The notes under the pieces were generated by a model, which searched no databases, was not told the DNA's origin, and saw only the letters and a list, made by a program, of their open reading frames with translations. A DNA stretch of 60,000 nucleotides. Origin: Cryptomeria japonica. Taxonomy: Eukaryota > Streptophyta > Pinopsida > Cupressales > Cupressaceae. The stretch covers positions 109,204,406 through 109,264,405 of the forward strand of contig NC_081415.1 in the NCBI RefSeq assembly GCF_030272615.1, written 5' to 3'. Below are positions 10,979 through 22,492 of this stretch, one piece after another (the stretch's first letter is position 1; every line of letters begins with the position of its first letter). A program made the position numbers and the translations under genes.

Positions 10979-12630
10979 CTCTTCAGATGTATCCTAATTC
11001 AAAAATACAAAAAAAAAAATCATAAAAAAAAATAAAAAATCGTTACTTGGTGAAAACCTGGCAAACAGGTGCCTTGTGACACAAAAAAAATCAAACAATC
11101 AAAAAAAGTAAAGAGAAATAATTTTGTCCAATGATGAAAACCACTTCGGTGGCACCCTGGGCAAGTACCATGGTGAAAACTGGGTCACCAGCACCATGCG
11201 TAGAGACATTGCTCCTCCCTCCTTCAAGATTCACTTTCATCCTTTCACTCTGCACACACTCACGACCAATTCATCCATAATAAACTTACCCATTCCCATC
11301 ACGGCTTGTTATTGATCTACCCACGATTGGTTAGCCATTCATAATAAACCTCCCTTTTCACCTCCCTTTCCATCCATAATAAATTAGCTCCTATCTGTGG
11401 CTAAGGTAAATCCTACGTCTAGTGATGGGTGTGGAACTGAGAATATCACATGTTTTGAGGAGTACAGTTTCTTCCAGCTTCCTTCAGTCTATTCATGCAC
11501 AATCCGTAATAAGGCAGCATTTGCATCATAGATCCGCGATAAAGTTTCATCTTCTCCACAATAACGTATCAGTTTCATGGATTCAGTCAGTTTCAGATGA
11601 GACAATAGCAACAATGGGCTTCAACAAATCAAATCTTTGAACAGACTCAGACAACATATGGTTCGGTGCTATCTATCCTTTCTGTGAAAGTAAACATTGT
11701 GACCACAATCAAATAAGAATTATACAAGTGACAAGAGACATTAAACTTGAGGACTACAGTGGATGTTGGTGTCGAGTCTTGGTTGTCTTTTGATTTTATC
11801 TTTTGGTGACATGTCTTTTAGCTTTTCGGGATGTCTATGACTAGAGATTCTATCTCCAGGATGTCTTTGACTAGAAAGGCAAGGATGGGGTATCGTCACC
11901 TATTTGTATTTTCTATCTATGGATTGTCTCTTAGTAATGCTATGACTTGTCCAAGGATATTAGGACACTGAGAGTCTAGTGTGAACTAGGGCATTCCTTA
12001 TTTGTGACTATCTTATCTCCATGCAAACAGGTACAATGACTTTCTGGGTCAAACATATTCCTCAATTGTCATAACCTACTTGCCATAATAAAGCTCAATG
12101 ATGATAACACACAAGAAGCTCTTTCACTTTCATATCTTCTATCTTCCATCCCCCTTTCTTGATTGACTTCCATCATCCTTCTCAAGTCTGCGTAGCCTGC
12201 TATCACATGACTGAGTATAATGACACACCAAAAACATTTGCATTTCATGTAGCTGCACCTGCATTACCACATATAAGCATTTCATACATACATATAGATA
12301 TCACAATTGCATCACATCCTGCACACAACACATATTAGCACATTTTACATTGGCATTATCATATTCATCTGCATTACATACATTCATATTTGTATTATGC
12401 ATACACATATAAAACATAAAAGAACAAAAATATTGCGTTGCACTATATACATATTTACATCCATATCATCAGCATTACATAAAACAAACATTATAAGAAC
12501 ATCTCATCACATAGGTACACATGCATATAGCTACCACAAAGATGAATCATCTCATATATATATATAAAAGTGTCATGATACAATGATGTCAAAAATCATA
12601 TGGCTACAATCACCCGAAGGTGTCTACATC
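10979..12630 (+). other. Element A 3' region, non-coding part
   Basis: About 1.65 kb between integrase and the antisense ORF. It begins with A-rich runs (11005-11040) and two GGTGAAAACC-type segments (11047-11090, 11130-11190) seen in other Tat 3' regions. It ends with a low-complexity A/C/T-rich stretch at 12230-12560 (CATTACATAC-like). No coding frame or RNA gene is apparent. Confidence 0.6.
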
Positions 12631-12639
12631 ATCATATAA

Positions 12640-14578
12640 AAATGGTACAATACTGATACATAGGGAGCCCTCTAAGGCTATGATGAACTCCCTCCCTCAG
12701 AGCCGCCTGGCCTCGATAGAATCTGAGCCCCCGAAGGACCCACCCTAGGATCATCCCTCCTGTCCCCTCTCTTTGGTCGTGGTGGAGGACCCATAACCCC
12801 ACCACTAGATGCCTGTCTCCTCCGGCTCCCTCCCGTAGTTGTCGCTGTCCGCGATGGTCTATGGAAGCTCCTTGCCTACTGATCAGCTGGCACTGCATCA
12901 TAATAGAGGTCCCACCAGTAGGCAATCTCCTCCCCTACTCGTAGGACATAGGCATATCCGGCCCCTGTATCCTCTGCTGCCTGTCTCCCAGCCCTTAGTG
13001 CTGTCTCAGCCTCTGTGTAGCACTGAATGGCCTGGTCTCTCTCCCACTCAGTATCCCTGAGCCACCTCCTGAGCCTGTTCCTCTCTCTCTCTAGGTCATG
13101 GATCTCATCTGCCTGTCCCTAGCAGATCTCCCTCAGCTCAGTCAGCTCGTCCTCCTCTGCCTCGGCCCTCTGTGGCTCCCCCTGTACGGGTGCCTGCACC
13201 TGTGCCTATGCCTGTATTGGTACCTATCCCTATCCATGTACCTGCACCTGTCTGGGACCCTGTGCTGCTGGCACCTGTAGCAGCAATCCACCGCGACCTC
13301 TCACCACCTGAGTCTGCCTATCCTCTCCACCCTCCCTCCGTGGTGCAACCCTCCTCTCTCCAACTGCCCCCCTCCTCCTCCATCGGCCTCTGCCCCCATC
13401 GAATCCATCATCATCATCATCCCCACCACCATCTCCCTCTAATAACTCTCTTGGATCTGTCAGGCGTGGGGATGGATGCTCGACCTAGTAGGCTGTGTAT
13501 TCAGCATCCATGCTGGCATCCTCAATCTCTGGCCACATGTCCCAGGGTAGGGGCACCATCTCTACTAGCTGCATCATAGCCTGATCATATGATAGCAAGA
13601 TAGCAAGGGCCCAAACTGCACCTGATCCTTGACTGTCTGTGCATACATGCTTGAGCCTTGTGGCATCCTCTGGATCCTGCCAAATTGTCTGCTCGCCCTA
13701 TCCACAAGCTATCTCTCTAGCACATAGGGCGTTCGCCCAATCGGGTACCTACTCCGGAAGGTGTAGGGAAGCTCTACCGCATCATCCTCCCACTCCTTGC
13801 ATCCCAGGTATGGCCTCCATATGACCATATCAATATCATCTATCACTCGTCGCTAGTGCTCTAACCTGCCAATCCGTGGCTGCGACGTGATCATATCATA
13901 CAAATGTACAAAACTGCACCTATGACCCCTACCTCTAAAATGTATTGGTCTTGTCACTGGCAGATGCTCATAGGCCCACACCTACAATAATATCACCCCA
14001 TAGTCCAATCCCACTGATCCGTGGTATACAAACTGATGCAGCTCATAGTACAGGTGTGCCAGCACACATAGTCCCCAGGCATATCTGGTGTGCTGTGTCA
14101 CCAGTGTCTCCAATGCTCCTCCCCAGCCCACAACGAACCCTCGTGTTGCTCTATTAGGACACAGAAATCCACTGATCGCTCCTCCTATCACTGCTAGTAG
14201 TGCCAATCCTATAGCAGTCATAGTAGCCCAAGCCACATGTCCAGCCCTCATCTCCAATCTTGGGTCCTGGAACACTCATCTCAGTGCCTCCCCGTCTCCA
14301 TCTCAATCATACGAAATCAGCTCCCCATCGATCGGTATCCTGAGAATCCTGTATACATCCTCTAGGGTGACTGTCATCTCACCCATCGACAAATGAAAAG
14401 TACATGTCTCGGAGTGCCATCTCTCTGCCAATGTAGTCAGCAGTCCCATGTTCACCCGAAACTCAGGCACATACAGAACATGTCTCAATCCCATAGCCTC
14501 GATCATAGCTCGGTCCTCAAGTGTCAACTCAGGTCGCAATCTCTATGTCGATGGGAATCTCTCTCGTGACTCTAGCAT
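12640..14578 (-). pseudogene. Antisense plant mobile domain (PMD) protein, decayed
   Basis: Read on the minus strand from an ATG at 14578, one frame gives a plant mobile domain (MAIN-like, aminotransferase-like) protein. It has E-R-W-H-S-E-T-x-T-F-H-L followed by G-E-M-T-V-T-L-E-D-V (about 14430-14360), a hydrophobic helix region (14230-14100) and W-A-Y-E-H-L-P (about 13975). A W-R-P-Y region near 13815 and a W-D-M-W-P-E segment near 13530 follow. The end is Gly/Arg/Asp-rich, with a run of aspartates near 13420. Stops include one near 14545 and others near 14303, 14280 and 13980. PMD genes are known to be captured by Tat retrotransposons and MULEs. A PMD origin is firm; a function for the element is not known. 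Confidence 0.82.
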
Positions 14579-14635
14579 TGGCAAATACTTCTGTAGTCAA
14601 GCAAATCAATCATGTCAGTCATAGTGGCATTCCCT

Positions 14636-14935
14636 GTTCATCACAAAATGCTACTTTTTATCTAAGTACATATGACATTCTCTCCTAGTGGTACTCCCTG
14701 TTCATCACAAAGTACTACATGTTTTGCAGTCACTGTTCATCATAAAGTACTATGTGTTTTGCACTCACTGTTCATCACAAAGTGCTCCTCACATTTACAC
14801 TCATTGTTCATCACAAAGTGCTCCTCACATTTACACTCACTGTTCATCACAAAGTGCTACTCATATTTTAGTACTCCCTGTTCATCACAAAGTACTATAT
14901 CTTGGTACTCACTGTTCATCACAAAGTGCCTTGAT
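14636..14935. repeat. 36 bp tandem repeat (about 8 copies)
   Basis: GTTCATCACAAAGT recurs with starts at 14636, 14700, 14734, 14770, 14806, 14842, 14880 and 14914. The spacing is 34-38 bp after the first. It lies just upstream of the antisense PMD start. A degenerate copy is near 15006. Confidence 0.9.
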
Positions 14936-15059
14936 CTATCCTAGTCTTCCCTAGAGGACTTGCTTGAGTGTATCCTCTCAGCAGCTTATCTAATCGACAA
15001 CATATGTTCATCACAGAACTGCCGATTTGACCTAGAAGATGCAAACATTCACATTTTTT

Positions 15060-15280
15060 GGACATAAACGCGCTTTCCTGACATACATGCGCTTAAAGAC
15101 TGCACAGACGTGCCTGGGTGACACAGACGTGCCTTCTTGGCACAGATGCCCTTACATTGCACAGACGCAGCCGCATTCGATGCAGACGTGTTTCCAAACA
15201 TAGATGCCCCTGGCACAAACACAGACGCGCCTAGCGGACATAGACGCGCCTAGCACCAATGCAGACACGCCTAAATATTT
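15060..15280 (-). repeat. CGCGTCTGTG motif array, inverted copy near the 3' end
   Basis: About eleven degenerate copies of CACAGACGCG, the reverse complement of the leader motif, lie about every 20 bp (for example near 15099, 15120, 15158, 15219, 15238). On the minus strand they precede the PMD start by about 480-700 bp. Confidence 0.8.
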
Positions 15281-15782
15281 TTTGACATTTTTGGACCCTA
15301 TTCTAAGCGCATTTATTACTCTACCTATCATGCATTAATGACAAAAATAAATGCATCAAAGTACAAGGTGGTTTTGCGGTACTTACTAGCTCTCCTACCT
15401 CTACTGGCCTCTGAAATTGGTGAACGCGATCGAATCTATGAATGAAAGCCATCGCTGCTAACTATTGTTGCTCTTTTCTCGCTCTGCACTCTGCTCTCAT
15501 GGATGTGTGGATGACAATGAGGATGTATTTTGCCCATGGTCTATCTTATATCCTACCCTCACCCTTGCCCTCATTTCCCGTGTCAGTCTTCTTTATCCCG
15601 TGACTCTGTCACTTTATCCAGTCAATCCATTCTAGCCTTTTTCTCTTATCGAGAGATTGTCTACAATCTTTTCAGACATTTTTCATCCAATCTCTCGAGG
15701 GGGCATATCATTCCCATCTTGGGGCAACTTTTTATCAGTTCATCTTATCTTCTTTGACACAACGCGACAAGCCGCCTATCTC

Positions 15783-15796
15783 AAAGAGGGGCAAAA
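15783..15796 (+). promoter_or_regulatory. Element A polypurine tract
   Basis: AAAGAGGGGCAAAA lies directly before the TG that opens the 3' LTR. This is where plus-strand DNA synthesis would be primed. The single C interrupts an otherwise pure purine run. Confidence 0.75.
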
Positions 15797-16572
15797 TGTA
15801 GACACCTAAAATTGTCATGTCTAATTAAATAAATATTTTATTTATTTAATTATCTAAGCCTAATTCTTCTATTAATTAAATAAATCTTTATTTATTTAAT
15901 TAATTCATTTATCCTCTTCTAGCCTTATTTCTCATTTAAATAAATACATTTATTTATTTAAATTATCCTTTTCCTAAATTAAATAAATATCTTATTTATT
16001 TAATTATCCCATTCTTCTATTTATTAAATAAATCTTTATTTATTTAATTAATTCATTAACCTTTTCTACCCATGACACATGTCATTCATCTCTTAATTCA
16101 TACACTACCTACCTCTTTCATTATTTTATTATTTTCTCTACCTACCCTCTAATCATAGCCGACCTCCTTTTTTACACCTCTCAATCTTATCCCTCCATTT
16201 CATATAGTATCTTCTATATAAGGAGATGCTTCCTTCATTATCAAACCCTAATGAGCTAATGAATTATTTTAAGGACTTGGCTACACTACGATCCTACTTG
16301 CAATCACATTCCGATCTTTGTTGAGCTCTTGTGCACATAAAATTTGAGAGCAAATATACCAAGCAAGATCAATGGAGATAGGAAGAATGGAGATCAAAAC
16401 CCTATTGGACATGTGATGGTATAATCTTTGTGATTTCATTTGATTTGCATTGTCTTAGGTAATCTTCATATGTTATGGTGGATCTTTGTTGTTGTTAGGC
16501 TAGGGTTTTTGTGGTTGAATTCATTTAGCCTTTTAGTATTGTTATTATTGTTATCCATTTTCACCATACACA
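15797..16572 (+). repeat. Element A 3' LTR
   Basis: 776 bp from TGTAGACACC to CCATACACA, collinear with the 788 bp LTR of copy B. It keeps U3 with its AT palindromes and the TATA box at 16215-16224. The flank ATAAG follows. Confidence 0.95.
15820..16055. repeat. Array of five AT palindromes in U3
   Basis: Five units each pair TTAAATAAAT with ATTTATTTAA around a few-base centre, spaced about 45-55 bp. All could form hairpins. Copy B repeats the array at 54692-54940. Confidence 0.85.
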
Positions 16573-19329
16573 ATAAGAAATTAAATATAAATAAAATATA
16601 GAGATAAATGTAGCCATTGATACTATGTTTAATATAAAACAAAATTTAAGAGATATCAACTTTGAAGTGGAATGAATTTTAATTAATGTGTATTACCTAT
16701 GTGGTAATCCAATGTCAAAGAGGAAGAGAGTAAGAAACTTGAAGTTGAAGAGAGAATATGTGAAAAGGAAAAAATAAGGAAAAATAGGGAGGATGCTAGA
16801 GAGTTCACATGAGGAAGAAGGAATAATTATTGGGTTCCAATTGTTTATTTGGGTTACAATTGTTTATTGGGGTTACAAACCTATAGTATAGTATGTAACA
16901 TACCCTATTTCTAGCCTACCATTTTGTCTCCTATCTTTTTGAAAAAAAATGATTTTTGGAAATTGTATGGAAAAATAATGGTGATTCAATAGTCTTCATC
17001 TAAACAAAGATGTTATTTTGAATAATATTTGGTTTGAATGATTCATAAAAAAGGTCTTCCTATTTAAATGAAATGGGTATATCTTTTGCAATTTAGGTCA
17101 TAGATTATATTTCAAACTATTTAAAATGGTTTTCAAATAAAGAAATTTAAACCTTAATAAACTTAATAGTATATTGACCTCATGATTGAGAATTTTTAAA
17201 AGAAATAGTTTTATAAAATATTTTGCAATGAATTATAGTTCAACCCTATTCAAGGACAAGCATTTGTTATGAAAATAATATCATCAACCTTATTACTATC
17301 AAACAATATGTTTTTATAGTCATCTTGGCTTGGTTAATTTTGTGTTGAGAATCAAGGTGAAGAAAGATTGTAGTATCAAATTTTATGTGATAAAAAATCT
17401 AAAATAAGAAACCAAATCTAAAATATGAAAGTGATTGCAACATTCAACAATAATATAAAAGATCAACATAGCAAATGAGACACCATTTTTATGTGGATAA
17501 ATTTTTTTAGGAAGAAACTACACCAAAATGTAAAGGGTGTGAAAATAGGTGATCTACAAGTCAAACTGTGAATCCACTTATTTCCACACCTCAGATTAAA
17601 AGCGAGAGGAAAACACAATAGATTCAACCTCAATTCTATTAAGAATAAGGCTAAATACTAATTGGATTATGTTTCCCTTTTGATTAGTTGAGGATGCAAT
17701 TGAAATAATGTAATTTAAAAGCTATATATAGGGTAAATGATTTGAATTTAACATAACATAACATAAACAACAAGATACAAGTATAGATGTAGACATGGAG
17801 CTGTATCTAAGAAGAAGGGACATAGAGGCACATGTGACAACAAATTTGGCTTTAAAGTGCACTACTAGGAGGTGAATATCAACCTGGTCCTCCATCTATC
17901 AGATCAAGACAAATAGGGAACTTTCAAAATTAGAATGGTGCTCAGGACCTGTTCCTAGAAGCTTGTCAAATTTTTTTGGGACTAGGAGGTAATTATCAAC
18001 TTGGTCCTCCACTTTTCACTCCTACAAAAGTTGGATCTAATCGTTGTCAAATTCTCTTATAGAATCTTCATTTGTGGCTCTTCAATTTATCACTTGCACA
18101 AAAAAAAGGGGAGATGGTATTGTTGATGAAACCCCAAGTTTGGAATTAATCCTTGACTTAAAATTGAACCTGGAATACTGAAGTAAATGTTGAATGATAT
18201 ACCTCAGATTTGTTGCAATTGATGATGGATGATAATGCAATGCTCTTTGAATGTAATTACAAGTGTTGATGTAATAACACGACTTGACATGACATGAACA
18301 TGAATGACCTAATCAAACACACATGCTTAGATGAATATTGATGTAGAATTTTTTCTTTATGATGTTAAAATTCTTGAAGAATATGTTGGGATGAAATGTT
18401 GCCTTGAGTTCTTGATGCTTGATGTTGGAAGATAATGGAATTCTTATGATATGAGTTGATTGCATATCAAAATGAATAGGAAGAATTCTCTTATATATGG
18501 TTCCCAAGGTAATTTACTGATTAGGACAACCTCCAATGGTCAAATTGAAACACTAAGAATGAAATCATTGGGGAGGGGAAGTGCACTGACATGTTTAAAT
18601 TAGGTCCTATTTAAGAAGGACCAAGATGCCCCAGGTGCCATGGTCTTAGACCAACGCCCTAGGCACCATGGTCCACAAAAAATAGGGTAGACAAGTGGGA
18701 AAGTATATTTCACAACCTAAGGCATAGGTTTAGTTATTCATGCAAATAGATGATATTAGGTTTGAGGTGAAAAGGCTAGAAATGGACCCTGGGGAGAGCT
18801 AAGATGGGATGCACTAAAGTAGAGGCACAAAAGGTTGTGTAAATTATGTAGGGTTGCAATTTATAATGCTACATCTAGCCCCCACTTTAGAGAGAGTATG
18901 AACCTATGCTCATGTAGTGGTGTAAAAAATAGGGTTTCACTAATTAGGATAGTAAGACCACTAATTTTATCTTAGGGATCACTACACTAAAAGAGGGGTG
19001 AATTCAATAGATCTAGCCATAATCTAAATAGGAAAAGGCCTACAATTCTGACTAGATTCACTGGTTTTAGTTGTCCCCCTCTTTCTAGTTGAAGATCAAG
19101 GCAAATCAAGGGATAATTAAAGAGAGATAGTGATAACATACTACTATTGATGTCCCATAGAGCCACAAACTGAAATTTGGTCAAAATAAGAGATTTAGAA
19201 CCTATTCCCAAAAGTTTGGCCTGATTTTCAGGATCTAGTAGTACATATTCACCCTAGTCCTTTGAAATTATATCAATCAAAAGTTGAACATTTTTCTCAT
19301 CATCAACCCTATTGGAATCTTTGAGTATA
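16573..19329. other. AT-rich interval between elements A and C
   Basis: 2.75 kb with no supported gene. A short direct repeat around ACTAGGAGGT and TGGTCCTCC occurs at 17862-17894 and 17980-18013. From about 18130 the sequence matches, with many differences, the interval right of element C (41230-41945). The rest shows no recognisable element. Confidence 0.5.
18130..18905 (+). repeat. Old repeat, left copy
   Basis: This is collinear with 41230-41945, sharing for example CTGAAGTAAATG, ATATACCTCAGAT and GTGCTCTTTGAATGTAAT-like words. Identity is perhaps 70-75 percent with indels. With element C removed the two copies would sit in direct orientation about 0.5 kb apart. Confidence 0.65.
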
Positions 19330-20232
19330 TGTTGGCATTATGATGAATTTTGTATGACCGATGAACGAAATGGTTGTCATTGTTGGCAACATCATCTTCT
19401 AAGTCTCCACAGTTCATTGGTAAAGGAGTAAAGGGTAACCGATAAAGAACAAGAGTTCTTATTCCTATTGGAAATGAGTAGACTAGTATACAGAGGTTAA
19501 CCAACTAAGTAGAGAGTAGATTGGCTAAGTAGTGAGTAGACCAGCACATAGGAGGTCAGCCGGCTAAGGAGTGAATATATTAGTACACAGGAGGTCAATC
19601 AACTAAGTAGATAATAGACTGGTATAAAGGAGGTAACCGGTTAGGTAGAATTGGACTGGTACATAGATGACAACCAACATAATAGGAGTCTCAACCGATA
19701 GACATGAAAACATCTAGTTAACATCTAGTTCAACCAGTGAACTTATCAACATGAACGGTTGTCTTGACTGATATTCTTGGAATGATTTTTGGAGAGTAAT
19801 TTAAGGAGCGATAACAAAATTTTGAATCTGATTTTTGGAGGGAAAGTTGGCACCAGAACTAAAGGCTAATATATTCACATCATTCATTCTAATTTAGTTG
19901 TTGGTAATGTGAAAAAGATCTATGTGAGTGTAAATAGGGGGAGCAGAATAGAGTGTAGCAGATAGAGGTATGAATCGTTGAAGCCAACATCGATCAAAAG
20001 AATAGAGTATGCAAAGTGGATCTATGAGACAGAGGTAGTGTCATCAGATAGATCAATCATCTTTGTTGCCTTCTAACAATTGTAGCATTGTAAATCCCTT
20101 AATAGGGTGAACCTTAACTGGTTCTTTATGTAAAGTCTCTTAACAGAGTCACTTCTAATATGAAGTTGTAAAATCCTCTAGCAAGGTGAACTTTAACAGG
20201 TTCTAAGGTATTCTTAATCGGATACCAGTCAC
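19330..20232 (+). repeat. Element C 5' LTR, first part
   Basis: This matches 39932-40838. It is interrupted by element D after GTCAC (20228-20232). A degenerate repeat of about 47 bp (GTAGAC..GGTATACA..GGAGGT) fills 19478-19690, as in the 3' LTR. Confidence 0.92.
19478..19690 (+). repeat. Degenerate ~47 bp tandem repeat in U3 of element C
   Basis: About four to five units share TAGACTGGTATACA, GGAGGT and GGCTAAGTAG. The equivalent array in the 3' LTR is at 40076-40262. Confidence 0.7.
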
Positions 20233-21289
20233 TATTAGGTCTCAGAGGCAACTGAGAGGGGGAGGGGGGGGGTGAATCAGTTGTCCAATAAATATGAATC
20301 AAAACTAACTTAACCAAACTTAATGCTTAATGCTAGTAAACCAAACTTTAATGTCGGTAGACAGTTTAATAGTTAATTGTAGTACTGGTAAAGTTTAATG
20401 CATGAAACATAAAGACAATAACATCCACAACACATAACACAGTTATTTGTATGTGGAAACCCTGTAAGGGGAAAAACCATGGTGGGAAACCTTACCCACA
20501 ATCATATGATACTACTATAGATAGTATATGTGTACAATATGGAGTCTACACATGTAGAAAGGCCAGTTGCCTAGAGCTCACTACTCAAACACAAAATGGG
20601 AGTCACACTAACTACAATTGGATGGTTAAATCCAATGATGATGTACTGCTCAAAATAGCATCTTCATATGTTGGATTCAGTATCGGTTAAGCTCTGATTT
20701 GCCTTCTTCAAACCTTCCTTCAATCTTGAATGATGTTTGCATGTATAGCTTTTCTTATATTCACATATACCTTATTACAATCCTTTTTCTAGTCCTCTAT
20801 TAATATCATAAATGAGATCTTACATTTATACCATAACCTAAGACCAAATGTGTAGGTCGGCTCACTAAGATATTACAATAAAATCAATTACAAATGAATC
20901 AATATGCGATGCATGATGTCGGCTCAATGCATTTACAACAATAATAAATCATCTTCATGATGTGTCATGCTAATCTGGAATAGATATGCTTGTCGGTCCA
21001 TAACCTAGACCTATTTGTTAGTAACAACAAATATGCAAACCCAATTAGACCAATGAATAAATCACCCAAACCAAGTGTCCAAACAATGTCTTCAACATAA
21101 CCAAGTAATTTCCAAGTCATTCCAAGTGTCGGCGAACAATATAACATGTCAGTGAACTAGATACCAGTGATTGTGCATAAGTCATTGAACATGTCGGTGA
21201 AGATAACCAAAGATCTCCAAGTGTTGATAAGTGTTGACAAGTGTTGACATCAATGAAAAAACCATATCAACATATCCAAAATACCAACA
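20233..21289 (-). repeat. Element D 3' LTR
   Basis: 1,057 bp. On the plus strand it begins TATTAGGTC (the G of the canonical TG is changed to A) and ends ATACCAACA. The C-rich block near the LTR end, seen as GAGGGGG and TGAATCA on this strand, lies at 20256-20280. Confidence 0.93.
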
Positions 21290-21620
21290 ATCTCCCCCTT
21301 TGGAATTGATGGAAACACAATATGGAAAAACCACCAAAGTGCCAAAACAGAAATGCCAAAAACCAAAAACCAACAATCTCCCAAATAGATCACCAAAATA
21401 CAGATACAGAGAGTAAAATCTCTCCCTCAATGAATAATCTCTCCCCAAAAGAAAGTTTTTTTCCATATATATATCTCCCCCTTTGACATGAAATGCCAAA
21501 GCAATACAAAACCAAGTACAAATAGTTCATAGAACTTATCACAAAATACCAACTTATCAATTTATCCAACTACTCCCCCTGAGAAGTCGCCCTCCTCATC
21601 AAAGCCGGAAAAAGATTTTT
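21290..21620 (-). promoter_or_regulatory. Element D 3' untranslated region with repeated polypurine tracts
   Basis: On the minus strand the tract next to the LTR (21290-21304) reads AAAGGGGGAGAT. Further copies occur at 21470-21485 (AAAGGGGGAGAT) and near 21570 (TCAGGGGGAGTAG), with a GGGGAGAGA run near 21435. Repeats of the tract upstream of the LTR also occur in elements C, E and H. Confidence 0.75.
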
Positions 21621-21649
21621 TTGTTAATTCTATTAGTCTGATGCCATGC

Positions 21650-22447
21650 TCCAACTTTCTAAGTTTCTACCAGTGAGGGTATAACTCCAAGCTGCTCTCT
21701 AAGACACTCAAAAGATTCTTTAGGCAAAGGCTTAGTAAAGATATATGCAAACTTCTCTTTAGTATTCACATAAACCAATTTCACTTCTTTTGCTTCAACA
21801 TTCTCTTTCAGAAAATTGAATTTGATAGAAACGTGTTTAGTTTTTTAGTGAAATATCGGATTATTTGATATATCAATTGTTGCCATATTATCATAGTAAA
21901 TTGTTATAGGTTCCTTGCATTTTTCCTTTATGTCCTTCAACATTTTCTTGATCCATAATACCTATGTATAGTTAGTTGCTACTGCAACATATTCTGATTT
22001 TGTTGTTGATAAGGATGTGCAACTTTGTTTCTTTCTCAACCAAGAGATTAATCTGCCACCAATAAAAAATGCTCCGCTGGTGGTGCTTTTCCTGTCATCT
22101 ACATCTCCTGCCCAATTTGCATTTGTGTATGCACATAAATCAAAGTTTTCATCTCTAGGATACCATAAACCAAGATTTGTAGTTTCTTATAGATACCGAA
22201 AAATCCTTTTCACTATCGATTCATGATTTTCTTTTGGATTACTATGAAATCTTGAAATAATACATATTGCATTCATAATATCAGGGCTTGTTTGTGTCAA
22301 ATACAGTAAACCTCCTATCATAGACTTGTACCTAGTTAGATTAATAGGTGTTGATTCATCCTTCAATGATAGCTTATCAGTTGTAGTCATAGGTGTGCTT
22401 ACCAGTTTAGAGTTTTCCATGCCAAATTTCTTTAGTAATTCCTTCAA
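21650..22447 (-). pseudogene. Element D RNase H region
   Basis: This would remove template RNA. It follows RT, with copia motifs M-I-G-G-L-L-Y-L-T (about 22320) and S-P-D-I-M (22280) in the RT-RNase H connection. A K-S-E-Y-V-A-V-A block (about 21985) and a T-K-P-L-P end (about 21735) follow. Several stops break it after 22187. Confidence 0.85.
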
Positions 22448-22492
22448 GTACTTTGATTGATTTATGAATATACCTTTATCAATTTGTGATAT

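Larger units (their letters stand above)
822..16572 (+). mobile_element. Element A: Ty3/gypsy, Tat-type LTR retrotransposon with extra antisense ORF
   Basis: About 15.7 kb. Layout: truncated 5' LTR (822-1268), primer site (1272-1289), leader, gag, protease, RT, RNase H, archaeal-type RNase H, integrase, a 4.8 kb 3' region with an antisense plant-mobile-domain ORF, polypurine tract, 3' LTR (15797-16572). Dual RNase H and RNase H-before-integrase order place it in the Tat clade of Ty3/gypsy. The two LTRs look about 97 percent identical over the ~440 bp they share, so insertion is fairly recent. The 5' LTR has lost about 300 bp of U3, so no target duplication can be tested. Every coding part is interrupted, so this copy is not autonomous. 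Confidence 0.93.

Noticed and set aside
13172-13579. Plus-strand proline-rich frame of 135 codons and its neighbours at 12839-13060 and 13945-14396
   Set aside because: They are antisense shadows of the plant mobile domain frame on the minus strand, which has recognisable motifs and codon structure.
14636-14935. CRISPR-like spacing of 36 bp repeats
   Set aside because: Repeats are degenerate, adjacent units lack unique spacers, and the setting is a plant retrotransposon.
14672-14954. Two overlapping repetitive frames with H-S-L-F-I-T-K-C-type units
   Set aside because: They are translations of the 36 bp tandem repeat in different frames, not genes.
20451-21499. Frames on both strands in 20451-21499, repeated near 26394-26738
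   Set aside because: They fall within the two LTRs of element D and share only LTR sequence.
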